Shown piece after piece: positions 48,086 through 56,444 of a DNA stretch of 64,000 nt. The DNA is from an uncultured delta proteobacterium. Its GTDB lineage: Bacteria; Myxococcota_A; UBA9160; JAFDET01. The stretch is from NCBI GenBank assembly GCA_947259215.1, contig CAMYLJ010000001.1, positions 1-64,000 of the forward strand, in the 5' to 3' direction. The notes under the pieces are model-generated. The model was not told the DNA's origin and searched no databases. It saw nothing but the letters and a program-made list of their open reading frames with translations. Each line of letters opens with the position of its first letter. The first letter of the stretch is position 1. The translations under genes were made by a program, and so were the position numbers.

Positions 48086-48871
48086 ATGTCCGATCTGCTC
48101 GTCGAGCGCGACGGCCCCGTCGCGGTCGTCACCCTGAACCGACCCGAACGCCTGAACGCCATCAGCGGCCCGATGCTGGAGCAGTTCTCGGAAGCCCTGG
48201 CGGAGGCGGACGGCGACCGCGACGTGCGCGCGATCGTCATCACCGGCGCGGGCCGCGGCTTCTGCTCCGGCCTCGACCTGAAGGACGCCACCTCCACCGG
48301 GATCGGCTCCGGAGGCGGCGCGGGCCTCGGCCGTTTCGACCTGCGCAACGCGCCGCCCATGGTGCTGCACCGCACCGACAAGCCGACCCTCTGCGCCCTG
48401 AACGGCCCGGCCGCCGGCTACGGCATGGACCTGGCGCTGGGCTGCGACATCCGGCTGGCCAGCGAGACGGCCAAGCTCGCGGCCATCTTCACCAAGCGCT
48501 CCCTCCTGCCGGAGTCCGGTGGCACCTGGCTCCTGCCTCGCCTGGTGGGCTGGGAGAAGGCCTGCGACATCGCCCTGCGCGGCCGCACCCTGACGGCGCA
48601 GGAGTCCCTGGAGCTCGGCCTGGTGTCGCGCGTCGTGCCCAGTGACCGCTGCCTGCCGGAGACCCTGGCCCTGGCCGCCGAGATCGCCGCCAACGCGCCC
48701 CTGGCCGTGCAGGCCACCAAGCGCATGATGCGCCTGGGCCTGGACGAGACCTTCGAGGCCAACGTCCATCACGTATTCCTTCAACTCCTGCCCCTCATGG
48801 GCTCGAAAGACTTCCGGGAAGGCCTCGCCGCCTTCCTCGAGAAACGCGAGCCCAAGTTCACCGGGAGCTAG
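48086..48871 (+). CDS. Enoyl-CoA hydratase/isomerase family protein
   Basis: A 261-residue crotonase-fold protein. Motifs: VAVVTLNRPERLNAISGPML, IVITGAGRGFCSGLDLKDA (oxyanion-hole region), CALNGPAAGYGMDLALGCDIRLA and FTKRSLLPESGGTWLLPRLVG, including the GGT region, then LGLVSRVV. A Glu at PESGG matches one of the two catalytic acids of hydratases; the other position is less clear. It is probably involved in fatty or aromatic acyl-CoA breakdown. It appears monocistronic, starting 26 bp after repeat copy 2. Confidence 0.85.
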   Translation: MSDLLVERDGPVAVVTLNRPERLNAISGPMLEQFSEALAEADGDRDVRAIVITGAGRGFCSGLDLKDATSTGIGSGGGAGLGRFDLRNAPPMVLHRTDKPTLCALNGPAAGYGMDLALGCDIRLASETAKLAAIFTKRSLLPESGGTWLLPRLVGWEKACDIALRGRTLTAQESLELGLVSRVVPSDRCLPETLALAAEIAANAPLAVQATKRMMRLGLDETFEANVHHVFLQLLPLMGSKDFREGLAAFLEKREPKFTGS

Positions 48872-48873
48872 AA

Positions 48874-49009
48874 GGAGCCTCCCCGCCCGCGAGCCCGCAC
48901 GAGCCTGCGGCCCCGCAAGCCCGGCGCCCCGCACCCGGCGCACCCTCCGAACGCCGCCGCCGGGCGCGCAGCTCGCCGAAGGCGAGCGGAGTCACGCTAA
49001 ATGAGAGCC
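48874..49009 (-). repeat. Intergenic repeat of about 135 bp, copy A
   Basis: Read on the minus strand it runs GGCTCTCATTTAGCGTGACT, CCGCTCGCCTTCGGCGAG, TGCGCGCCCGGCGGCG, then CGGAGGGTGCGCC and CGCCGGGCTTGCGGG to GGAGGCTCC. Copy B at 52358 is inverted relative to it. It fills the gap between two convergent genes and contains a CTCGCC-TTC-GGCGAG hairpin. Confidence 0.75.
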
Positions 49010-49046
49010 TCCGCGCCCCGCGAACGCCCCCAGAGCCTGTGGCCCC

Positions 49047-50243
49047 CTAGGTACCCGGCGCCAGGAACCGCAGCGCCATGGCCGCATGCAGCGCGGCGCC
49101 GGTCGCCATGGCGCGCTCGTTCACGCGCATGCGGTTCGAGTGGATCGGGGCCGCGGGGCCCTCGTCGGGGCGCACGCCGAGAAAGACCATGGCGCCCGGA
49201 ACGCGGTCCAGGATGTAGGAGAAGTCCTCGGCGCCCATGATCGGGGCCGCCATCTCCACCACCTGGGCGTCACCCACCAGCTCGCGCGCCACGCCGAAGG
49301 TGAACTCGGCGAAGCCCGCGTCGTTCACCGTGACCGGATAGCCGGGCAGGATGTGGAGCTGGAACTCGCAGTCGTGGGCGGCGCACAGGCCCGAGACCAC
49401 GCGGCGAATCCCCTCGTGGAGCCGCGCGCGCGCCTTCTCGGACACCGTCCGCGTCGTGCCCAGCACGTTCGCCTTCTCGGGAATCACGTTGTGGGTCGTG
49501 CCCGCCTCGATGCGCGTCACCGACAGCACCACCGGATCGAAGGCGTCCATGCGCCGGGTCACCAGGGCCTGGAGGGCCCCCACCAGCTCGCACGCCAGCG
49601 GGATGGGATCCACGGCGTGGTGGGGCATGGACGCGTGGCCGCCCTTGCCCACGAGATCGATGGAGAAGACGTCGGTGGCCGCCAGGATCGGTCCCGGCCG
49701 CGTCGCCACGGCGTCCGCCGCCAGGGTCGGGTCCACGTGGATCGCGAAGGCGGCGTCCACGCGGGGCTCGGCCTCCAGCAGGCCCTCCTCGATCAGGATG
49801 CGAGCCCCGCCGAAGCCCTCCTCGCCAGGCTGGAAAAGAAACTTCACGGTTCCTGCCAGATCCTCCCGTCGTTGCGAGAGAATTCGGGCTGCCCCCGTGA
49901 GCATCGCCACGTGCGCGTCGTGGCCGCAGGCGTGCATGCGACCCGCGTGGCGCGAGGCGAACTCGAGACCCGTGTCCTCGTGCATGGGAAGCGCGTCCAT
50001 GTCGGCCCGCAGCAGCAGGGTCGGCCCCGGCGCCCCGCCCTCCAGGGTGGCCACCACCGCGCTGGTGGAGCCCCCGGTGGCCAGATCGAGGCCCAGGCCG
50101 TCCAGAGCCTCGAGCACCGCCTTCTGGGTCGCGGGGAGCTCCAGGCCGAGCTCCGGCTCGGCGTGGATGCGACGGCGCAGCGCCACGACCTCGGGCAGCA
50201 CGGCCTCGGCCTGGCCGCGCAGGGAATCGACAGCACTCGCCAT
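49047..50243 (-). CDS. M20-family amidohydrolase (N-acyl-amino-acid hydrolase type)
   Basis: A 398-residue metallohydrolase of the HipO/IAA-amino-acid hydrolase group. Metal and catalytic motifs: [71 protein letters not shown] and [17 protein letters not shown] (dimerisation domain), then [21 protein letters not shown]. It removes acyl groups from amino acids or related amides. It is divergent from the acylphosphatase gene. Confidence 0.88.
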   Translation of the reverse strand: MASAVDSLRGQAEAVLPEVVALRRRIHAEPELGLELPATQKAVLEALDGLGLDLATGGSTSAVVATLEGGAPGPTLLLRADMDALPMHEDTGLEFASRHAGRMHACGHDAHVAMLTGAARILSQRREDLAGTVKFLFQPGEEGFGGARILIEEGLLEAEPRVDAAFAIHVDPTLAADAVATRPGPILAATDVFSIDLVGKGGHASMPHHAVDPIPLACELVGALQALVTRRMDAFDPVVLSVTRIEAGTTHNVIPEKANVLGTTRTVSEKARARLHEGIRRVVSGLCAAHDCEFQLHILPGYPVTVNDAGFAEFTFGVARELVGDAQVVEMAAPIMGAEDFSYILDRVPGAMVFLGVRPDEGPAAPIHSNRMRVNERAMATGAALHAAMALRFLAPGT

Positions 50244-50272
50244 GGAACCTCCGCTCGGGTATCGAGACGCGC

Positions 50273-50563
50273 GTGGGACCGAGTGTAGACGCGGGGCCGA
50301 TCCGCTGCCGGGTGGTGGTGCGAGGCCGGGTGCAGGGGGTCTTCTTCCGGGCGTCCGTGCGCGAGCGGGCGCGAGCGGCGGGCGTCGCCGGCTGGGTTCG
50401 CAACCGGCCCGACGGCAGCGTGGAAGCGGCGTTCGAGGGCTCGCCGGAGGCCGTGGCGGGACTGGTGGCGTTCTGCCGCCACGGGCCCGAGTACGCCCGG
50501 GTGGAGGCGCTGGAAGAGCACCCGGAGGAGCCCGAGGGCCTGGCGGGCTTCGGCGTGCGATGA
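50273..50563 (+). CDS. acyP: Acylphosphatase
   Basis: A 96-residue enzyme of normal size (start GTG 50273) hydrolysing acyl phosphates. The catalytic arginine is in [15 protein letters not shown] and the asparagine in [19 protein letters not shown]. The helix [15 protein letters not shown] follows. The stop overlaps the start of the putative molybdenum carrier gene (ATGA), so both are in one operon. Confidence 0.9.
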   Translation: MGPSVDAGPIRCRVVVRGRVQGVFFRASVRERARAAGVAGWVRNRPDGSVEAAFEGSPEAVAGLVAFCRHGPEYARVEALEEHPEEPEGLAGFGVR

Positions 50564-51021
50564 GGCCGGAGCGGATCGTGTCGGGTGGGCAGACCGGCGT
50601 CGATCGCGCCGCCCTCGAGGTGGCCCGCGACCTCGGCCTGGCGCGCGGCGGCTGGTGCCCGGCGGGCCGCGCCGCCGAGGACGGCCCGATCCCCGTGGAG
50701 CATCCGCTGCGCGAGACGCCATCGGCAGACCCGGCCGAACGCACGACGTGGAACGTGCGCGACTCCGACGCCACCCTGATCCTGGCGCGCGGCGAGCTCG
50801 CCGGTGGCAGCGCGCTCAGCGCGCGCGAGGCGCAGGCGCGAGGACGCCCGCTGCGCGTGGCGCGCCTCGACGCCGCCGACCCCGGCGTGCTGGACGAGAC
50901 GCGCGCCTGGCTCGCCCGCCACACGCCCCGGGTGCTGAACGTGGCGGGCCCGCGCGAGAGCGAGGACCCCGGTATCGCCGCCGCGGCGGCTCGCTTCCTG
51001 CGCGGACTACTGGCCGGCTGA
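50560..51021 (+). CDS. Putative molybdenum carrier (LOG/Rossmann-like) protein
   Basis: A 153-residue protein. The opening [23 protein letters not shown] and [16 protein letters not shown] is the signature of molybdenum-cofactor-carrier-like proteins. [20 protein letters not shown] and [14 protein letters not shown] are also typical. It probably binds a nucleotide or Moco-like ligand; function beyond fold is inferred from homologues. Its 3' end overlaps the convergent TPR gene by 15 bp. Moco-synthesis genes lie 1.5 kb away. Confidence 0.7.
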   Translation: MRPERIVSGGQTGVDRAALEVARDLGLARGGWCPAGRAAEDGPIPVEHPLRETPSADPAERTTWNVRDSDATLILARGELAGGSALSAREAQARGRPLRVARLDAADPGVLDETRAWLARHTPRVLNVAGPRESEDPGIAAAAARFLRGLLAG

Positions 51022-52281
51022 CGCGGGCGCCACGGACGGGAACTCCGCCTCGAGGGCCCGCCGCAGGCCGCGCTCGAGCCCGGCCACGTCGGCGCCGGTC
51101 ACCGCCGCCAGGGCGGCGTCGGCGCTGCGCCCGGCGGCGAGGAGCGCCAGCAGGCGCGCACGACCCGCGCGGTCGGTGCGGGCCTCGACCCAGGCCGCAG
51201 CGGCCGTGGCCTCCAGATACGCGATGCGTGCGTCGTCGTCCTCGAGACCGCCGAACCCGGGGCCGAGCCGCGCCAGCGAGATCCAGCCGCCCGAGACGCT
51301 GCGCTCCTTCAGTGCGAAGCGCTCACCCCGCGACAGGGCCGGCTGGCCCCGCGACGCGCGCTCCGACAGCTCCGCCAGCCCCTCGTTGAGCCACATGGGC
51401 CGGTCGCTCCCCACCACCTGGCGGTAGAGCGCATGGGTGTACTCGTGGTGCAGCAGCGAGCGCAGCTCGCCGCCCGGGTGGGCCGCGGAGACCACGTGGA
51501 TGCGCCCGTCGAAGAAGCCGACGGTGCGGAAGGAGAAGCGGTGGGCGTGGGCGCGCAGGTACGAGGCCTTGCCGTAGAAGAGCACCCGGGTCGGCTCGTC
51601 GGGAAACACCCCGAGCCGGTTCCCCACCTGGCTGCGGGCTTCTTCCAGGTAGCCCGTCACCGTGCCCAGGTAGCCGGGGCGGCTGGCGTCGAGCTCGGCG
51701 TCGTAGCGGATCTCGAAGTGGCGGGAGCGCGTCTGGCGCATGTCCAGCGGGCCGCGCTCGCGGGTCTCGTCGGCCAGGCGGCGCTCGTCCTGCAGCTCGG
51801 CCAGCCGCCGCTGCGCGGATGCGCGCCACGGAGCCAGGTCCTCGCCCGCGCTGGCCAGGAAGGCACGCAGGTGGGACTCGGCGGAGTCGAAGCGGCCGCG
51901 CTGGCGGTCGAGCAGCGCCAGGTACCAGTGCGCCTCGGCGCGCCCGGGCTCGAGCTCGAGCACGTTCTCCAGCACCGTGATGGCGCGGGCCGTCTCGCCG
52001 CGGCGCAGATCGTCGACGGCGCCGCGCAGGAGCCGCACCACCCGGTCGGAGGGATCGCTGGTGGCCCCGGGGGCCGGGCGCACCGGCGGCCCCAGCAGGC
52101 CGTCGTCCCAGAGCGCAGAGAGCCCGGCGCCCTCGGACACCACCCGCTGGCGCACGGCGGGCGGCACCTCGGCCAGGTCGTCGGTCACGTGGGTGCGGCC
52201 CGCGTCGTCGACCCAGGTGTAGAGCTCGGCGGGGGCGGCAGTGGCGAGGAGCAGGACCGGGAGGGCGGCGAGGCGGCGCAT
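51007..52281 (-). CDS. DUF4124-TPR protein with gluzincin-like HExxH
   Basis: A 424-residue exported protein. The signal peptide (LAALPVLLLATAAPAE) is followed by a DUF4124-like strand (YTWVDDAGRTHVTDDLAEVP), TPR helices (AITVLENVLELEPGRAEAHWYLALL, FDSAESHLRAFLASAG) and a peptidase-MA-like domain (SRHFEIRYDAEL, RVLFYGKASYLRAH, LRSLLHHEYTHALYRQVVG, MWLNEGLAELSE). HEYTH plus the downstream glutamate in NEGLAE matches the HExxH...E zinc site. Probably a periplasmic metallopeptidase; the substrate is unknown. Confidence 0.75.
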   Translation of the reverse strand: MRRLAALPVLLLATAAPAELYTWVDDAGRTHVTDDLAEVPPAVRQRVVSEGAGLSALWDDGLLGPPVRPAPGATSDPSDRVVRLLRGAVDDLRRGETARAITVLENVLELEPGRAEAHWYLALLDRQRGRFDSAESHLRAFLASAGEDLAPWRASAQRRLAELQDERRLADETRERGPLDMRQTRSRHFEIRYDAELDASRPGYLGTVTGYLEEARSQVGNRLGVFPDEPTRVLFYGKASYLRAHAHRFSFRTVGFFDGRIHVVSAAHPGGELRSLLHHEYTHALYRQVVGSDRPMWLNEGLAELSERASRGQPALSRGERFALKERSVSGGWISLARLGPGFGGLEDDDARIAYLEATAAAAWVEARTDRAGRARLLALLAAGRSADAALAAVTGADVAGLERGLRRALEAEFPSVAPASAGQ

Positions 52282-52357
52282 CGTTCGGGGCTCTTCGGCA
52301 GCGCGGGGGGCATGGCTGAGGCCGGCCGCGGGGCTCCGGGGCACCGCGTGGCGCGGT

Positions 52358-52495
52358 GGCTCTCACTTATCGTGACTCCGCTCGCCTTCGGCTCGCTGCG
52401 CGCCCGGCGGCGCGATGCGGAGGGTACGCCGCGTTCGGGACGCCGGGCTTGCGGGCGTCGAAGTTCGGGCAACCCCGCGGGCTCGGAGGCTCTCC
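52358..52495 (+). repeat. Intergenic repeat of about 135 bp, copy B
   Basis: Reads GGCTCTCACTTATCGTGACT, CCGCTCGCCTTCGGCTCG, TGCGCGCCCGGCGGCG, CGGAGGGTACGCC and CGCCGGGCTTGCGGGCG to GGAGGCTC, matching copy A in the opposite orientation. It lies between moaB and the DUF4124-TPR gene. Confidence 0.75.
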
Positions 52496-52509
52496 CTCGC
52501 GGCGAGGCC

Positions 52510-53031
52510 TCAGCGGGTCTTCGTGGCCTCCGCGGCCAGGTGGCCGAGCTCCGGCAAGACGAGCTTCTCCAGGGCGAGACGGACGGCTCCGCGCGAGCCT
52601 GGGACCACGAAGACCACCCGTCCGCGGGCGATCCCGGCCAATGCCCGCGAGAGCAGCGCCGCCGATCCGATCTCCTCGTAGGAGAGCGCCCGGAAGAGCT
52701 CGCCGAAGCCGGGGATCGTGCGCTCGAGCAGGGGCTCCACGCTCTCGGGCGTGACGTCCCGCGGCGCCACGCCGGTGCCGCCGGTGACGAGCACCGCGCG
52801 CACGTCCGCGTCCGCCAGCGCGCGGCCGACCGCCTCGGCGATGGCCGCGGGCTCGTCGGGCACGATCTCGCGGCCCGCCAGGGGATGGCCCGCACCGGCC
52901 AGCAGCTCGGCGGCCAGCGCGCCCCCCGTGTCGGTCTCCAGGCTGCGCGTGTCGCTCACGCTGACGACCCGGGTCGCCACCGCGACGGGCGCGCTCGAGC
53001 GATGCTGGTGCAGGCCGGGGGAGTCGCTCAC
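52510..53031 (-). CDS. moaB: MoaB/MogA-type molybdopterin biosynthesis protein
   Basis: A 173-residue protein starting at GTG 53031. Motifs: RVVSVSDTRSLETDTGGALA, the nucleotide/MPT-binding LVTGGTGVAPRDVTPESVEP, PGFGELFRALSYEEIGSAALLSRALAG and VVFVVPGSRGAVRLALEKL. It adenylates molybdopterin before metal insertion or is the close MoaB homologue. The start overlaps the moaD-moaE stop (GTGA). Confidence 0.88.
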   Translation of the reverse strand: MSDSPGLHQHRSSAPVAVATRVVSVSDTRSLETDTGGALAAELLAGAGHPLAGREIVPDEPAAIAEAVGRALADADVRAVLVTGGTGVAPRDVTPESVEPLLERTIPGFGELFRALSYEEIGSAALLSRALAGIARGRVVFVVPGSRGAVRLALEKLVLPELGHLAAEATKTR

Positions 53032-53690
53032 GCGTGGTCGTCCACCCAGTACGCGCCGTCGCTGGCGACCTCCTTCTTCCAGATCGGCACCGTCTGCTTC
53101 AGGGTGTCGATCGCGAAGCGGCAGGCGTCGAAGGCCTCGGCTCGATGGGGAGCGGCGGCGACCACCACCACCGCCAGGTCGCCCACCTCCAGGTGCCCGG
53201 CCCGGTGCGCGATCGCCACCCGCGCGCCCGGCCAGCGGCGGGTGGCCTCGTCGCAGATCCGGTCCATCTCGCGCTCGGCCATGCCGGCGTAGGCCTCGTA
53301 CTCCAGGTGCCGGATCGCGTGGCCACGGGACTGGTCGCGCACGGCGCCCACGAAGGTGACCAGGCCGCCGCAGTCCGGGCCCGCGACCCGCCGCACGACC
53401 TCCTGCACGTCCAGCGGCCGCTCGGACAGGCTGGAGCGGCCGCCGGAGCCTCCCGAGACCGGCGGCAGCAGCGCGACCTCGTCGCCGTCGGCCAGCGGCG
53501 TCTCGGAGCCCACCAGCTCCTGGTTCACCGACACGGCCAGCCGATCGCCGTAGCGGCCCACCACGGGCAGCTCCCGGCCCAGCAGGGCCCGCAAGTCCGC
53601 CACGGTGGCGCCGTCGGCCAGGGCCAGCGAGAGCTCCTTCTCGCCGGCGTTCTCGCGCACCGCACCGAACAGCAACACCCGGACCCGCAT
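53028..53690 (-). CDS. MoaD-MoaE fusion: both parts of molybdopterin synthase
   Basis: A 220-residue fusion. Residues 1-80 are MoaD, a ubiquitin-like sulfur carrier (RVRVLLFGAVRENAGEKEL, LADGDEVALLPPVSGG). From about residue 90 the MoaE domain follows (LDVQEVVRRVAGPDCGGLVTFVGAVRD, LEYEAYAGMAEREMDRI, VAIAHRAGHLEVGD, FAIDTLKQTVPIWKKE with the active-site lysines). MoaD must expose a free Gly-Gly end to carry sulfur; here it is followed by SGGRSS. The fusion must therefore be cut after the glycines, as known for mycobacterial MoaX. It is upstream of moaB. Confidence 0.85.
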   Translation of the reverse strand: MRVRVLLFGAVRENAGEKELSLALADGATVADLRALLGRELPVVGRYGDRLAVSVNQELVGSETPLADGDEVALLPPVSGGSGGRSSLSERPLDVQEVVRRVAGPDCGGLVTFVGAVRDQSRGHAIRHLEYEAYAGMAEREMDRICDEATRRWPGARVAIAHRAGHLEVGDLAVVVVAAAPHRAEAFDACRFAIDTLKQTVPIWKKEVASDGAYWVDDHA

Positions 53691-53757
53691 GCTCGGCAGG
53701 CTACCCCTCCCCCAGCGGAACCTCAACGAAGCCGGCCGGTTGGCCGATGACTCCGAG

Positions 53758-54003
53758 ATGGCCACGGAGCTCAGCCGACCGCTCTTCCGCCGGGTCGAAT
53801 CGGCCCTCGACCGGCTCCGGCCCGCGCTCGTCGCCGACGGCGGCAACGTGGAGCTGGTGGACGTGGACGAGGACGGCGTGGTGAGCGTCCAGCTGCAGGG
53901 CGCCTGCGCCACCTGCCCCGCCCAGAGCGCCACCCTGCGCTACGGGCTCGAGGCCAGCCTGCGCTCCGAGCTGCCGGACGTGACCTCGGTCGTCGCGGTG
54001 TGA
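53758..54003 (+). CDS. NifU C-terminal-domain Fe-S scaffold protein
   Basis: An 81-residue protein consisting only of a NifU C-terminal (Nfu) domain: VESALDRLRPALVADGGNVELVDVDEDG, then the CATCP two-cysteine motif and LRYGLEASLRSELPDVTSVVAV. Nfu proteins carry assembled Fe-S clusters to targets. It is divergent from the moaDE fusion; MoaA and many Moco enzymes need Fe-S clusters, but a functional link is only inferred. Confidence 0.88.
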   Translation: MATELSRPLFRRVESALDRLRPALVADGGNVELVDVDEDGVVSVQLQGACATCPAQSATLRYGLEASLRSELPDVTSVVAV

Positions 54004-54089
54004 CGAGCGTCACTCCTCCTCTTCCGCGTTGACCCGATTTCCGGCACCCGCCTAGAATCCGCGGGACCAGACCGCGCAAGGAGGGGGCC

Positions 54090-54872
54090 ATGGCACCGCG
54101 CAAGAAGACCACCCGACGCACCGGCGCAGCCCGCACCCGGGCCACCCGGAGGAAGACCTCCGGAAAAGCGTCGCGCCCCGGACCCAGGAAGGCACGCCGC
54201 AAGGCGACGGCCTCGCGCAAGAAGAAGACCGCACGCAAGAAGAAGACCGCCGCCCGCAAGAAGACCGTGCGCAAGAAGGCCGTGCGCAAGAAGGCCGCGA
54301 GCAAGAAGGCCGGCGCTCGCCGCAAGACGGCGGCGAAGAAGAAGACCGGCGGCAGGAAGAAGAAGGCCGTCCGGCGGGCGAAGACGGCCCGGGCCAAGGC
54401 CGGGGCCCGCAAGAAGACGCAGGCCCGCAAGCCGACCCGCCGGAAGTCCGGCGCGCGCAAGAAGCCCGCGAGCCGCAAGCGCCCGGCTCGCAAGCCGCCG
54501 GCCGCGAAGCAGGCCACGGGCAAGCCGTCCCCGCGCCAGCAGCCGGCACCGGCACCGGCGCCGGCGCCGGACGCCGCGCCGCGGATCGAGCCCGGCCGCA
54601 CCTCGGTTGCGGCGGCCATCCCCGAGCGGGTCGGACGCGTCAGCCACTACTTCCCGCGCGTCTCGGCCGGCGTGCTGGTGATCGAGGAGGGCGAGATCCG
54701 CGTGGGCGACACGCTGCACTTCCGCGGCCACACGACGGACTTCTACCAGCGCGTGGACCGGCTCGAACGGGACCACGAGGCCATCGATCGCGCCGGCCCC
54801 GACGACGAGGTCGCGCTGCACGTCTCCCAACGTGTGCGCGAGAACGACGTCGTCTTCCGCGTGAGCCGTTAG
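54090..54872 (+). CDS. Histone-H1-like lysine-rich tail fused to an EF-Tu domain-2-like barrel
   Basis: A 260-residue protein. Residues 1-160 are almost only Lys, Arg, Ala, Thr and Ser in AARKK/KKAVRKK-type repeats, like bacterial H1 homologues and AlgP. A Pro-Ala spacer (APAPAPAPDAAPR) leads to a folded C-terminal domain: RVGRVSHYFPRVSAGVLVIE, GEIRVGDTLHFRGHTTDFYQ and GPDDEVALHVSQRVRENDVVF. That domain matches the beta-barrel found in translation factors and at the end of U32 peptidases. A nucleic-acid-binding role is likely. The repeat tract may vary in length between strains. Confidence 0.75.
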   Translation: MAPRKKTTRRTGAARTRATRRKTSGKASRPGPRKARRKATASRKKKTARKKKTAARKKTVRKKAVRKKAASKKAGARRKTAAKKKTGGRKKKAVRRAKTARAKAGARKKTQARKPTRRKSGARKKPASRKRPARKPPAAKQATGKPSPRQQPAPAPAPAPDAAPRIEPGRTSVAAAIPERVGRVSHYFPRVSAGVLVIEEGEIRVGDTLHFRGHTTDFYQRVDRLERDHEAIDRAGPDDEVALHVSQRVRENDVVFRVSR

Positions 54873-54885
54873 CCTTCGCCTTCGC

Positions 54886-54985
54886 CGGGCTACGCCCGGT
54901 GGCTCGGCCTTCGCTCGCCTGCGGCTCGGTGCGCGCGCCGCCCCGAGCGGCGGCGCTTGCGGGCGTCCACCTCGGTGGCTCGCGC
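54886..54985 (+). repeat. Diverged copy C of the intergenic repeat (tentative)
   Basis: The gap between the H1-like gene and bactofilin shows GTGGCTC, CGCTCGCCTGCGGCTCGGTG, CGGCGGCG and CTTGCGGGCGTC in the same order as copy B, with gaps. It is too diverged to be certain. Confidence 0.4.
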
Positions 54986-54998
54986 GGGCGCGAAGGCC

Positions 54999-55463
54999 CT
55001 AGTGAGCCGGCGGCGTGGACTCGGGCGGGTCGGCAGCCTTGAGACTTGCCTTGGCCTTGGCCTCGCCCGCGCGCATGCTGACGCTGCCGTTCAGGACGGC
55101 GCCGCTCTCCACCACCAGCGAGGCGGTCTCGACGTCGCCGTTCACGACTGCGGTCTTGTGCAGGACGAGCTGGCGCGTGGCCTGCACGTTGCCCTCGACC
55201 GTGCCGCTGATCACCACCGTCTTCGACACGATCGTGGCCTCGATCTCGCCGCTCTCGCCGACGATGAGCGTGTTCTCGCTCGCGATCTCGCCGCGGAAGT
55301 GGCCGTCGATGCGCACCGTGTCCTTGAAGGACAGCTTGCCCTCGAAGGTCGAGCCCTGATCGATGAAGGCCGTCAGACCGCCCCCTCCCGTGGGGGGAGC
55401 CGCCGCCGGAGCCGGGGGAACCGTCCGCTCTTCGTTGCCGCGCACCTTGCCGCCGAAGGCCAT
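54999..55463 (-). CDS. Bactofilin
   Basis: A 154-residue cytoskeletal protein. A proline-rich N terminus precedes a right-handed beta-helix of short hydrophobic repeats (FIDQGSTFEGKLSFKDTVRIDG, GEIASENTLIVGESGEIEA, IVSKTVVISGTVEGNV, LVLHKTAVVNGDVETASLVV) and a short Lys/Ala/Pro tail. Bactofilins polymerise without nucleotides and organise cell shape, polarity or chromosome segregation, often at the membrane. Encoded alone, divergent from holB. Confidence 0.93.
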   Translation of the reverse strand: MAFGGKVRGNEERTVPPAPAAAPPTGGGGLTAFIDQGSTFEGKLSFKDTVRIDGHFRGEIASENTLIVGESGEIEATIVSKTVVISGTVEGNVQATRQLVLHKTAVVNGDVETASLVVESGAVLNGSVSMRAGEAKAKASLKAADPPESTPPAH

Positions 55464-55562
55464 GGAGATCTCCTGTGTCGGGAGGGGAACGAGTCCCGAA
55501 TCGGCCGGGGCGGCGCTCGACTTGAGGAGACGTTGCGGGCCGCTGCTAGACTCCGCGCCGCA

Positions 55563-56444
55563 ATGCCCGCTGCCCCCGCCGACGCCCTGCGCCGGAGCCT
55601 CGAGAGCGGGCGGATCCACTCCGCCTACCTGCTCGCCGGTCCCGGGCCCGAGCCGCGCGACGCGGCGCTCTCCTTCGCCCGGGGCCTGGTCTGCCAGGGC
55701 ACGCCCCCGGGGCCCTGCGGAGACTGCCCGGCCTGCCAGCGCTCGACGGAGCGCGAGGAGCCGCTGGCCCTGGACGGCGCCGGACGCCGCGGCCCCCTCT
55801 ACCGCCACGTGGGCGACCACCCGGACCTCTTCTGGCTGGAGCGCGGCAGCGGCGACACGCGGGTCCGCATCGGCCAGGTGCGCGCCCTCCAGGCGGCGCT
55901 GCGGCTGCGAAGCCACGAGGGCGGCCGGCGCGCCGTGGTGCTGGCGGACGCCGAGTGGCTGAACCAGGAGGCCCAGAACGCGCTGCTGCGGCTGCTGGAG
56001 GAGCCGCCGCCCGACACGACCCTGGTCCTGGTGGCCACCACGGCCTCGGGGCTGCTGGCCACGGTGCGCTCGCGCTGCCAGCGGCTGGCGTTCGCGCCGC
56101 CGACCTCGGACGCGTCGGACGACGACCCCGAGGCCCGCGCGCTGCGCGCGCGCATCGACGGCGCCGCCGACCTCGCCATCCCGGAGCTGCTCGACTGGGC
56201 CGAGGAGTACCGCGGCGTGCGGGCGGAGGCCGCCGCCGCCGTCGAGGAGCTGCTGGCCAGCGGTAGCGCCTGGCTCCACGCCCGGGCCCGGACGTCGGCC
56301 CTCGCCGGCACGGGAGAGGCAGCCGTGGCGCTCGACGCCTTCGCCACCCTGGCCCGCTGCCGCAAGGCGCTGGCCCAGCGCAACGCCAACCCGCAGATGG
56401 TGGCGGAGCGGGCACTCCTGGCCCTGCGCGGGGCCGGCCAGTGA
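55563..56444 (+). CDS. holB: DNA polymerase III delta-prime subunit
   Basis: A 293-residue clamp-loader AAA+ protein. The N-terminal part reads HSAYLLAGPGPEPRDAALSFARGL; the Walker A lysine is absent, as in delta-prime. A four-cysteine zinc module is in CQGTPPGPCGDCPACQRS. VRIGQVRALQAALRLRSHEGG, LADAEWLNQEAQNALLRLLEEP and TVRSRCQRL (arginine-finger region, SRC motif) are diagnostic. It overlaps tatD by 4 bp, a common holB-tatD arrangement. Confidence 0.9.
   Translation: MPAAPADALRRSLESGRIHSAYLLAGPGPEPRDAALSFARGLVCQGTPPGPCGDCPACQRSTEREEPLALDGAGRRGPLYRHVGDHPDLFWLERGSGDTRVRIGQVRALQAALRLRSHEGGRRAVVLADAEWLNQEAQNALLRLLEEPPPDTTLVLVATTASGLLATVRSRCQRLAFAPPTSDASDDDPEARALRARIDGAADLAIPELLDWAEEYRGVRAEAAAAVEELLASGSAWLHARARTSALAGTGEAAVALDAFATLARCRKALAQRNANPQMVAERALLALRGAGQ

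Noticed and set aside
54090-54580. Tandem DNA repeat as a non-coding satellite
   Set aside because: It stays in one frame coding for Lys/Arg/Ala repeats and continues into a conserved folded domain.
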